DNA from: Streptomyces sp. NBC_01750
Lineage (GTDB): Bacteria > Actinomycetota > Actinomycetes > Streptomycetales > Streptomycetaceae
Direction: 5' to 3'
Length of the DNA: 64,000 nt
Assembly: GCF_035918095.1 (NCBI RefSeq)
Contig: NZ_CP109137.1
Span: forward strand, 1,302,001-1,366,000
A program made the position numbers and the translations under genes. The notes beneath the pieces were generated by a model that saw nothing but the letters and a program-made list of their open reading frames with translations, ran no database searches and was not told the origin of the DNA. This document shows positions 8,530 to 15,933 of the stretch, piece after piece; the stretch's first letter is position 1, and each line of letters opens with the position of its first letter.

Positions 8530-9827
8530 CACGATGCCGACTCTGCGGCTCGACGGCGTTGGGGAGCGTCGTCGATCTGGGGGCGACCCCGCCGTGTGAG
8601 AGCTTTCTCGCCGCGGACCAACTGGACCAGCCGGAACCGGCGTACCCGCTGCACCTGCGGGTCTGCACCGATTGCTGGCTCGCGCAGATCCCCCCGCTGA
8701 TCACGCCGGAGGAGACGTTCACGCAGTACGCGTACTTCTCCTCCTACTCGACCTCCTGGGTGGAGCACGCGCGCACGTTCGTCGCCGACACCGCAGCGCG
8801 CCTTGCTCTCGGCCCCGACGCCTTCGTGGTCGAGGTCGCGAGCAATGACGGGTACCTGCTCCGGCACATCGTCGACCGGGGAATCCGTTGCCTCGGCATC
8901 GAGCCGTCGGTGAACGTCGGCGCCGCGGCACGGGACGCGGGCGTGCCCACGCTCACGGCGTTCCTGGACCCGGACACCGGCTCGGCCGTCCGCGCCGAGC
9001 ACGGCCCTGCGAACCTGGTCGTGGCCAACAACGTGTACGCGCACATCCCCGACGTGGTCGGGTTCACCAAGGGGCTGCGCGCCCTGGTCGCCGACGACGG
9101 CTGGGTCTCCATCGAGGTGCAGCACCTGCTGACCCTGATCGAGGAGAACCAGTACGACACGATCTACCACGAGCACTTCCAGTACTACACGGTCGCGTCC
9201 GCGATCCGGGCGCTGGCGAGCGGCGGACTCACGCTCGTGGACGTCGAGCTGCTGCCCACGCACGGCGGCTCCATCCGGCTGTGGGCCCGGCCGGCCGAGG
9301 TGGCCGGCGAGCCGACGGATGGGGTATCCCCTGCTCTGGGGGCCCCTCCCGGCCGAAGGCTGGGGGAGGAGCCGAGAGCTTGGGGAAGGGTGGCCGACGT
9401 GCTCGCCCGGGAGAAGGCCGCCGGGCTGCAGGAGCTGTCCGGATACACCGAGTTCTCCGCCCGGGTGGCCAAGGTCCGCCGCGATCTGCTGCGGTTCCTG
9501 ATCGAGGCGGCCGAGCGCGGCGAGACGGTCGTCGGCTACGGCGCCCCGGGCAAGGGCAACACCCTGCTCAACCACTGCGGCATCCGGCCCGACCTGCTCC
9601 CGTACACGGTCGACCGCAACCCCTACAAGCACGGCAGGTACACCCCGGGCACCCGCATCCCCATCCTGCCGCCCGAGCAGATAGCCGCCGACAAGCCGGA
9701 CTACGTCCTCGTCCTCCCGTGGAACCTGCGGGCCGAGCTGGTCGAGCAGCTGTCCTTCGTGCACGACTGGGGCGGCCGGCTTGTCTTTCCCATCCCGGAA
9801 CTGAGCATTGTCGAGGTCAAGTCATGA
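8526..9827 (+). CDS. Nucleotide-sugar C-methyltransferase with in-frame repeat insert
   Basis: 433 aa. Order of parts: an N-terminal zinc site (CRLCG ... CTDCW, residues ~4-60), a SAM-binding domain (VVEVASNDGYLLRHI ~100), and a C-terminal domain with GYGAPGKGNTLLNHCGI (~335-350). This is the architecture of NDP-hexose C-methyltransferases (NovU/TylC3 type), which methylate C-3 of a 4-keto sugar. Residues ~265-289, between SAM and C-terminal domains, are encoded by a 73-bp palindromic repeat using codons rare in this genome (GTA, CCT, AGG, AGA, CGA). Without it the length would be near the usual ~410 aa. Overlaps the flanking genes by 4 bp on both sides. Confidence 0.87.
   Translation: MTRCRLCGSTALGSVVDLGATPPCESFLAADQLDQPEPAYPLHLRVCTDCWLAQIPPLITPEETFTQYAYFSSYSTSWVEHARTFVADTAARLALGPDAFVVEVASNDGYLLRHIVDRGIRCLGIEPSVNVGAAARDAGVPTLTAFLDPDTGSAVRAEHGPANLVVANNVYAHIPDVVGFTKGLRALVADDGWVSIEVQHLLTLIEENQYDTIYHEHFQYYTVASAIRALASGGLTLVDVELLPTHGGSIRLWARPAEVAGEPTDGVSPALGAPPGRRLGEEPRAWGRVADVLAREKAAGLQELSGYTEFSARVAKVRRDLLRFLIEAAERGETVVGYGAPGKGNTLLNHCGIRPDLLPYTVDRNPYKHGRYTPGTRIPILPPEQIAADKPDYVLVLPWNLRAELVEQLSFVHDWGGRLVFPIPELSIVEVKS
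9319..9391 (+). repeat. Palindromic repeat element, copy 1, translated in frame
   Basis: This 73-bp stretch is identical to 13027-13099 and an inverted variant lies at 16549-16618. Its centre folds as CCTCCCGGCC-GAA-GGCTGGGGGAGG, a ~10-12-bp stem with a wobble pair and small bulge. In the host gene it encodes about 24 extra residues containing GAPPGRRLGEEPRAWGR. Codon choice differs sharply from the flanks. Similar short palindromes occur between genes in Streptomyces genomes (general knowledge); here it is inside a coding region. Confidence 0.88.
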
Positions 9828-10654
9828 AGGTCGTTCTGTTCTGCGGCGGTTACGGGCTGCGGATGCGCAGCGGAGCCTCCGACGACATGCCCAAGCCGAT
9901 GGCGATGGTCGGCCCGCGGCCGCTGATCTGGCACGTCATGCGCTACTACGCGTACTTCGGGCACACGGAGTTCATCCTGTGTCTCGGGTACGGGGCGCAC
10001 CACATCAAGAACTTCTTCCTCAACTACGAGGAGACGACGTCCAACGACTTCGTGCTGCGGGGCGGGCAGACCGAGCTGCTGTCCACCGACATCGCCTCCT
10101 GGACGATCACCTTCGTACAGACCGGCATCGAGTCGCCGATCGGGGAGCGGCTGCGCCGAGTGCGGCACCACCTGGACGGCGACGAGATGTTCCTCGCCAA
10201 CTACGCCGACGTGCTCACCGACGCCCCGCTGCCGGAGATGATCGACCGGTTCGCCCGGCGCGACGCCGGTGCGTCGATGATGGTGGTGCCGCCGCAGTCC
10301 TCGTTCCACTGTGTGGACCTGGGCGAGGACGGCCTGGTGGGGGGCATCACCGCGGTGAGCGACATGCCGCTGTGGGAGAACGGCGGCTACTTCGTGCTCC
10401 GCCAGGAGATCTTCGACCACATCCCGGAGAACGGCGACCTGGTCGCCGACGGATGCGCCCAACTGGCCAAGCACGGTCGGCTGGTGGCGCACCAGCACCG
10501 CGGCTTCTGGAAGCCGACCGACACCGTGAAGGAGCGGGCCGCGCTCGACGACGCCTACGCCCGGGGCGACCGCCCGTGGGCCGTGTGGGAACGGGACGGC
10601 GCGGGGGCGAGCGCGACCGGCAGCAGGGACGGCGCCGGGGCGAGGACCGCGTGA
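9824..10654 (+). CDS. Sugar-1-phosphate nucleotidyltransferase (glucose-1-phosphate cytidylyltransferase-like)
   Basis: 276 aa, ATGA overlap with the gene before. The N-terminus has the nucleotidyltransferase fold signature VVLFCGGYGLRMR ... MPKPMAMVGPRPLIWHVM. The YEETTSNDF and HHLDGDEMFLANYADVL segments resemble RfbF-type CDP-glucose pyrophosphorylases rather than RmlA. It should activate a hexose-1-phosphate as an NDP-sugar, probably CDP-linked (inference from family resemblance). Together with the neighbouring C-methyltransferase, epimerases and aminotransferase it suggests a branched or amino-deoxy sugar pathway. The C-terminal ~20 residues are low-complexity Gly/Ala/Arg. Confidence 0.82.
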   Translation: MKVVLFCGGYGLRMRSGASDDMPKPMAMVGPRPLIWHVMRYYAYFGHTEFILCLGYGAHHIKNFFLNYEETTSNDFVLRGGQTELLSTDIASWTITFVQTGIESPIGERLRRVRHHLDGDEMFLANYADVLTDAPLPEMIDRFARRDAGASMMVVPPQSSFHCVDLGEDGLVGGITAVSDMPLWENGGYFVLRQEIFDHIPENGDLVADGCAQLAKHGRLVAHQHRGFWKPTDTVKERAALDDAYARGDRPWAVWERDGAGASATGSRDGAGARTA

Positions 10655-11298
10655 TCCGGCTCGGGGCCGGGCGCCTGGACCGGATCGTCGCGGTAGGGGC
10701 GCACTGCGACGACATCGCCATCGGCGCCGGCGGCACGCTGCTGACGATGTGCCTCGCGCGGCCGGGTATCCGTATCGACGCGCTGGTGCTCTCCGGCGGT
10801 GGCAGCGAGCGGGAGAAGGAGGAGAAGGCCGCGCTCGCCGCCTTCTGCCCGGGCGCCGAACTGCGGCTGACCGTGCTCAAGTTGCCGGACGGCCGACTGC
10901 CCGCGCACTGGGAGGAGGCCAAAGCCGCGGTCGAGGAACTGCGCCTGCAGAGCGAACCGGATCTGGTGCTGGCGCCGCGTACCGATGACGCGCACCAGGA
11001 TCACCGCGGCCTGGCGAAGCTGATGACCACCGCATTCCGCGACCACCTCGTGCTCCGCTACGAGATCGTCAAGTGGGACGGCGATCTCGGCCGTCCGTCG
11101 GCGTACCAGCCGCTGTCGCCGGAGATCGCCGAACAGAAAGTGCGGCTGTTGCAGGAGCACTACCCCTCGCAACGGCACCGGCCCTGGTACGACCGGGAGG
11201 CCTTCCTCGGTCTTGCGCGGATCCGCGGCATCGAATGCCATGCGCGCTACGCCGAGGCGTTCGCCGTCACCAAACTCACTCTCAATCTGGGGGAATGA
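10651..11298 (+). CDS. PIG-L family zinc-dependent deacetylase
   Basis: 215 aa from a GTG overlapping the upstream stop (GTGA at 10651-10654). The metal/catalytic motif appears as AHCDDIAIGAGGTL near residue 17. The family consensus is AHPDDE, so His and both Asp residues are kept while Pro and Glu are replaced. A second ligand motif DDAHQDH lies near residue 113. The family removes acetyl groups from GlcNAc-type sugars or GlcNAc conjugates (MshB, PIG-L). Here it probably deacetylates a precursor or lipid-linked amino sugar of the glycan. It ends 3 bp before the next gene. Confidence 0.85.
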   Translation: MIRLGAGRLDRIVAVGAHCDDIAIGAGGTLLTMCLARPGIRIDALVLSGGGSEREKEEKAALAAFCPGAELRLTVLKLPDGRLPAHWEEAKAAVEELRLQSEPDLVLAPRTDDAHQDHRGLAKLMTTAFRDHLVLRYEIVKWDGDLGRPSAYQPLSPEIAEQKVRLLQEHYPSQRHRPWYDREAFLGLARIRGIECHARYAEAFAVTKLTLNLGE

Positions 11299-11301
11299 AC
11301 A

Positions 11302-12336
11302 ATGCGCGTACTGCTGACCGGACACCAGGGCTACCTGGGCACCGTGATGGCCCCGGTCCTCGCGGCCGCCGGGCACGAGGTCGTCGGTCTTGACGCCGGC
11401 CTCTTCGCGGACTGCGTGCTGGGCCCGCCGCCCGCGGACCCGCCGGGGCAGCGGGTGGATCTGCGCGACGTCACGGCCGACCACGTGGCCGGGGTCGACG
11501 CCGTGATCCACCTGGCCGCGCTCTCCAACGACCCGCTGGGATCGCTGGCGCCGGACCTCACCTACGACATCAACCACCACGCCTCCGTACGGCTGGCCCG
11601 GCTGGCCCGCGACGCCGGAGTGCGGCGCTTCCTGTACGCGTCGACCTGCTCGGTCTACGGCGCCGCCGGCGGCAGTGACTCGGCGAACTTGGTGACCGAG
11701 GACGCCCCGCTGCGCCCGGTGACGCCGTACGCGGAGTCCAAGGTGCGCGTGGAGGACGACCTGCACGCGCTCTCCGACGGCGACTTCAGCCCGGTGTTCA
11801 TGCGCAACGCCACCGCCTTCGGCTACTCACCCCGGCTGCGCGCCGACATCGTGCTGAACAACCTGGTGGGCCACGCGCTCCTGTCCGGCGAGGTGCTGGT
11901 GCTCTCCGACGGCACCCCCTGGCGCCCGCTGGTGCACGCCGCCGACATCGCACGGGCCTTCACGGCCGCGCTGACCGCGCCGCGGGAATCGGTGCACGAC
12001 CGGGCGTTCAACATCGGCAGCGAGATCAACAACGTCACGGTCGCCGAGATCGCCGAACAGGTCGCCGAGGCGATATCCGGCTCACGGGTGGTGATCACCG
12101 GGGAGACCGGTGCCGATCCGCGGTCGTACCGGGTGGATTTCTCCCGGTTCCGCGCCGCGGTGCCCGGCTTCGACTGCGAGTGGACGGTGAAGCAGGGCGC
12201 GCTCGAACTGGCCGACGCCTACCGGAAACACGGGCTGACACGGGAGGACTTCGAGCGACGCTTCACCCGGCTGGCCGTGCTGCGCGCGGCGTCCGACGCC
12301 GGCACCGTCGACGACACCCTGCGGTGGCGCCGATGA
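11302..12336 (+). CDS. NAD-dependent epimerase/dehydratase (extended SDR)
   Basis: 344 aa. The Rossmann glycine motif is LLTGHQGYLG at the N-terminus; the catalytic residues are in YASTCSVYG (Ser) and PYAESKV (Tyr-x3-Lys). The C-terminal half (RPLVHAADIARAF, NIGSEINNVTVAEIA) is the usual sugar-nucleotide-binding part. Because no other 4,6-dehydratase is visible in the window, this gene is the best local candidate for the dehydratase or reductase step of the methylated sugar. Sequence alone cannot separate epimerase, dehydratase and reductase. Its stop overlaps the next ATG. Confidence 0.85.
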   Translation: MRVLLTGHQGYLGTVMAPVLAAAGHEVVGLDAGLFADCVLGPPPADPPGQRVDLRDVTADHVAGVDAVIHLAALSNDPLGSLAPDLTYDINHHASVRLARLARDAGVRRFLYASTCSVYGAAGGSDSANLVTEDAPLRPVTPYAESKVRVEDDLHALSDGDFSPVFMRNATAFGYSPRLRADIVLNNLVGHALLSGEVLVLSDGTPWRPLVHAADIARAFTAALTAPRESVHDRAFNIGSEINNVTVAEIAEQVAEAISGSRVVITGETGADPRSYRVDFSRFRAAVPGFDCEWTVKQGALELADAYRKHGLTREDFERRFTRLAVLRAASDAGTVDDTLRWRR

Positions 12337-13673
12337 CCGCGGCCGGCGAGGAGATGTACGCGCTGGTGGAGCGGTTGTACCCGCTGTGCCGGAGCATCAC
12401 CGGCGACGGTGTGCGCGCCACCCTGGAGATCGTCGGCGAGTACGTCCCGCTGCAGGTGCACGAGGTGCCGACGGGGACTCAGGTGCTCGACTGGACGGTG
12501 CCGCAGGAGTGGAACATCCGGGACGCGTACGTCGCCGACTCCGCCGGCAGGCGGGTCGTCGACTTCGCCGCGTCCAGCCTGCACGTGCTCGGCTACAGCG
12601 TGCCGGTGTCGGCGACCATGCCTCTGGCCGAGCTCCGCGCGCACCTGCACACCCTGCCGGACCACCCGGCCTGGGTGCCGTACCGCACCAGCTACTACAA
12701 GCCGGAGTGGGGGTTCTGCCTGGCCCAGGAGACCTTGGACGCGCTGCCGGACGGCGACTACGAGGTGTGCGTCGACTCCACGCTCACCGATGGCCATCTC
12801 ACCTACGCCGAGCACGTGGTGCCCGGGCAGGTCGCCGACGAGGTGATCGTCTCCTGCCACGTCTGCCACCCGTCACTGGCCAACGACAACCTGGCCGGCA
12901 TCGCGGTGGCGACGTTCCTGGCCCGGGCGCTGGCGGAGGAGCAGCCGTACTTCACCTACCGGTTCCTGTTCGCGCCCGGCACCATCGGGGCGATCACCTG
13001 GCTGGCCCGCAACGCGGAGCGGGTGAATGGGGTATCCCCTGCTCTGGGGGCCCCTCCCGGCCGAAGGCTGGGGGAGGAGCCGAGAGCTTGGGGAAGGGTC
13101 AAGCACGGGCTGGTGCTGGCCTGCGCCGGCGACCCGGGCCGGCTGACGTACAAGCAGAGCAGGCGCGGCGACGCGGAGATCGACCGGGTGATGCGGCATG
13201 TGCTGGACGCCTCCGAACGCCCGCACCACATCGCCGAGTTCACTCCGTACGGCTACGACGAGCGGCAGTTCTGCTCGCCCGGGTTCGACCTCGGCGTGGG
13301 TTCGCTCAGCCGGACCCCGTACGCCGGCTACCCCGAATATCACACCTCGGCGGACAACCTGGACTTCGTCACCCCCGAGGCGATGGCGGACACTCTCGCC
13401 GTCTGCCGCGAGGCATTCGCCGTCCTTGACCGCAACCGGCGGTACGTCAACCTCAGCCCCTACGGCGAACCACAGCTGGGGCGGCGTGGGTTGTACGACT
13501 CGCTCGGTGGCCGCAGCGACGCGAAGCAGGCCCAGATGGCCATGCTCTGGGTGCTCAGCCTCTCCGACGGCGAGCACAGTCTGCTGGACGTCGCCGAGCG
13601 GTCCGGTCTGCCGTTCGACACCGTCGCCGCCGCGGCCGACGCCCTGTGCGGCGCCGAACTGATCAAGGCATGA
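12333..13673 (+). CDS. DUF4910/aminopeptidase-like protein with in-frame repeat insert
   Basis: 446 aa. Metal-peptidase-like elements are visible: VSCHVCHPSLANDNLAG near residue 170-185 (M28-like His/Asp ligands) and SPGFDLGVGSLSRTPYAGYPEYHTSADNLDFV around residue 310-345. A winged-helix-like tail (LLDVAERSGLPFDTVAAAADAL) closes the protein. This combination defines the DUF4910/DUF2172 family found in polysaccharide loci, whose function is unknown. Residues ~232-256 come from a 73-bp repeat identical to that in the C-methyltransferase and interrupt the protein just after ITWLARNAERV. ATGA overlaps occur at both ends. It may hydrolyse an amide on the glycan (speculative). Confidence 0.8.
   Translation: MTAAGEEMYALVERLYPLCRSITGDGVRATLEIVGEYVPLQVHEVPTGTQVLDWTVPQEWNIRDAYVADSAGRRVVDFAASSLHVLGYSVPVSATMPLAELRAHLHTLPDHPAWVPYRTSYYKPEWGFCLAQETLDALPDGDYEVCVDSTLTDGHLTYAEHVVPGQVADEVIVSCHVCHPSLANDNLAGIAVATFLARALAEEQPYFTYRFLFAPGTIGAITWLARNAERVNGVSPALGAPPGRRLGEEPRAWGRVKHGLVLACAGDPGRLTYKQSRRGDAEIDRVMRHVLDASERPHHIAEFTPYGYDERQFCSPGFDLGVGSLSRTPYAGYPEYHTSADNLDFVTPEAMADTLAVCREAFAVLDRNRRYVNLSPYGEPQLGRRGLYDSLGGRSDAKQAQMAMLWVLSLSDGEHSLLDVAERSGLPFDTVAAAADALCGAELIKA
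13027..13099 (+). repeat. Palindromic repeat element, copy 2, translated in frame
   Basis: Base-for-base identical to 9319-9391 and read in the same frame and orientation, giving the same 24-residue insert containing GAPPGRRLGEEPRAWGR. The flanking bases differ from copy 1, so the boundary of identity is sharp. The host frame resumes correctly after it (KHGLVLACAGDPG), so the insertion length is a multiple of three. Confidence 0.88.
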
Positions 13674-14989
13674 CGGCGATGACCACCGAGGGGGAGAAGA
13701 CGACGGCATCGGTGGACCCGGCCGGACACGCCCGGCAAACCGCCAAGCGGGCCCTCGTCGGCCGGCTGTCCTGGGGACTGGCCGACCAGGCGGCCTCCAG
13801 CGTGAGCAACTTCGTGGTGGGCATCTACGTGGCCCGCTCGCTGGGGCTGACCGCGTTCGGTGTGTTCAGCCTCGCCTGGGTGACGTACGGCGTGGTGCTC
13901 AACGTCTCCCGCGGGCTGGCCACCGATCCGCTCGTGGTGCGCTTCAGCGGCGTGCCGGAAGCGTCCTGGCGCGGGGCGGTGGCCCGGTCGACGGGTACCG
14001 CACTCGGCGTCGGTACGGCCATCGGCGCGGCCTGTCTGGTGGCCGGGCTCGGCCTCGGCGGCCGCGTGGGGCCCGCGTTCGCCGCCCTCGGTGTCATGTT
14101 GCCGGGGCTGCTGCTCCAGGACGCCTGGCGGTTCTCGTTCTTCGCCGCCGGCACCGGGCGCAAGGCGTTCGTCAACGACGTCGTGTGGGGTGTCGCACTC
14201 GTCCCGGCCATGGTGGTGGCGGCTCGTGCGGGCAGCGTGGCCGCTTTCGTGCTCGCCTGGGGCGCGTCCGCCACGGTGGCGGCGGGGTACGGCTACATCC
14301 AGTCCGGCATCCTGCCCCGGATGACCGAGGCGCGCGGGTGGCTTCGCGAGCAGCGCGATCTCGGCTACCGGTACCTGGCCGAGAACGTCAGCCTCAGTGG
14401 CGCGAGCCAGTTGCGGGCGTACGGGCTCGGCGCGATCGTCGGGGTCGGCGCGGTGGGTGCGGTGCGGGGCGCCGAACTCCTGCTCGGCCCGTTCCTGGCG
14501 GTGCTCATGGGGCTTTCGCTGGTCACCGTCCCGGAGGCGGCACGGGTGCTGCGGCAGGCCCCGCGCCGGCTCGGCACGTTCTGCCTCCTGCTGGGCGGGG
14601 GGCAGGCCGCCGGCGCGCTGCTCTGGGGCGCGGCGCTGCTGCTGATGCCTGGCCGGCTCGGCGAGCTGGTGCTCGGCGGCGTCTGGCATTCCGCCTCGGA
14701 GCTCATCGTGCCGGTCACCCTCGGCGTCGCGGGCGCGGGCCTCGGCACCGGCGCGGCGGCCGGGCTGCGCGCGCTCGGCGCGGCCCGGCGCAGCCTGCGC
14801 TGCCAGCTGTTCGCCTCCGCCTGCTATGTCGGCGGCGGGCTCGGCGGGGCGGCCGCCGCCGGCACGGTCGGCTCGGCCTGGGGCGTCGCCGCCGCAACCA
14901 TCAGCGGCTCGGCCGTGTGGTGGCTGCAACTGCGGTCCGCCCTGCGCGAGCGCCACCGCAATCCCATCCCCGAAGTGAGGACCTCATGA
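13670..14989 (+). CDS. Polysaccharide flippase (Wzx/MATE-like membrane protein)
   Basis: 439 aa from the ATG at 13670, overlapping the upstream stop; a second in-frame ATG is at 13679. After a ~30-residue cytoplasmic head there are about 12 hydrophobic helices rich in Gly/Ala/Val. The start of helix 1 (GRLSWGLADQAASSVSNFVVGIYVARSLG) is the typical N-terminus of the oligosaccharide flippase/PST family. It should move lipid-linked repeat units across the membrane to the polymerase encoded at 6020-7252. Overlaps the following glycosyltransferase by 4 bp. Confidence 0.85.
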   Translation: MTAMTTEGEKTTASVDPAGHARQTAKRALVGRLSWGLADQAASSVSNFVVGIYVARSLGLTAFGVFSLAWVTYGVVLNVSRGLATDPLVVRFSGVPEASWRGAVARSTGTALGVGTAIGAACLVAGLGLGGRVGPAFAALGVMLPGLLLQDAWRFSFFAAGTGRKAFVNDVVWGVALVPAMVVAARAGSVAAFVLAWGASATVAAGYGYIQSGILPRMTEARGWLREQRDLGYRYLAENVSLSGASQLRAYGLGAIVGVGAVGAVRGAELLLGPFLAVLMGLSLVTVPEAARVLRQAPRRLGTFCLLLGGGQAAGALLWGAALLLMPGRLGELVLGGVWHSASELIVPVTLGVAGAGLGTGAAAGLRALGAARRSLRCQLFASACYVGGGLGGAAAAGTVGSAWGVAAATISGSAVWWLQLRSALRERHRNPIPEVRTS

Positions 14990-15933
14990 CCGACCGACCC
15001 AGGCTGAGCATCGGCCTGCCCGTGTACAACGGCGAGGAGTACCTGGCCGAGTCGCTCGACGCCCTGCTCGGCCAGACCTACGAGGACTTCGAGCTGGTCA
15101 TCTCCGACAACGCCTCGACCGACGGGACCCAGGAGATCTGCCGCAAGTACGCCGCGCGCGACTCGCGTATCCGGTACCTCCGGCTGCCCCGGAACATCGG
15201 CGCCACGCCGAACCACAACCATGTGTTCGCCGAGTCCCGCGGCCAGCTGTTCAAGTGGGCCTCGCACGACGACCTGTACGGCCGGGACCTGCTGCGGCGC
15301 TGCGTGGATGCGCTGGACGAGCGGCCGGACATGATCCTCGCGCACACCGGCCAGGCGGTCATCGACGGCGACGGCCAGGTGAAGGTCCCGTACGAGTACG
15401 GGCTCGCCACCGACTCTCCGCACGCGCCGGAGCGCTTCCGCAGTCTGCTGTTCGAACCGGGTGGCGACGACTTCTACGGGGTGATGCGGGCCGACATGCT
15501 GCGCCGGGTGCGGCCGATGGACAGTTACCACCACGCGGACCGTACGTTCGTCGCCGAGATCGCCCTGCACGGGTCCTTCCACCAGGTGCCGGAGCTGCTG
15601 TACTTCCGCCGCGACCACCCCACCCGCGCCGAGCGGGCGAACCCCGGCAAGCGCGCCCGGTGCGTCAACCTGGACCCGCGCCGGGCAGGCCCGCTGCACC
15701 CGACACCCCGGCTGCTCGCCGAGTACGTCTGGGGCTTCGTCTCGGCGATCCGGCGGGCGCCGTTGTCCCAAGCCGACCGGCGCGCGTGCTACCGCCACCT
15801 GGCCGCGTGGATGACCAGCCGGGTCGGGCCGGGCGCCGGCGAGCGGGTCGAGGATCGCGACCCGGTCGATCCGGGTCTGCTCACGGTCTCCGTCGACGCC
15901 CTCGTCGCCGGCCGTGAGGGGAGGCAGGCATGA
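14986..15933 (+). CDS. Glycosyltransferase family 2
   Basis: 315 aa. The GT-A fold shows LSIGLPVYNGEEYLAESLDALLGQTYEDFELVISDNASTDGT at residues 6-48 and a metal-binding HDDLYG in place of the usual DxD near residue 90. The C-terminal part contains ADRTFVAEIALHG, the expected acceptor/catalytic-base region of inverting GT2 enzymes. No membrane helix is obvious. It should add one sugar of the repeat unit; donor unknown. ATGA overlaps on both sides place it firmly in the operon. Confidence 0.87.
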   Translation: MTDRPRLSIGLPVYNGEEYLAESLDALLGQTYEDFELVISDNASTDGTQEICRKYAARDSRIRYLRLPRNIGATPNHNHVFAESRGQLFKWASHDDLYGRDLLRRCVDALDERPDMILAHTGQAVIDGDGQVKVPYEYGLATDSPHAPERFRSLLFEPGGDDFYGVMRADMLRRVRPMDSYHHADRTFVAEIALHGSFHQVPELLYFRRDHPTRAERANPGKRARCVNLDPRRAGPLHPTPRLLAEYVWGFVSAIRRAPLSQADRRACYRHLAAWMTSRVGPGAGERVEDRDPVDPGLLTVSVDALVAGREGRQA

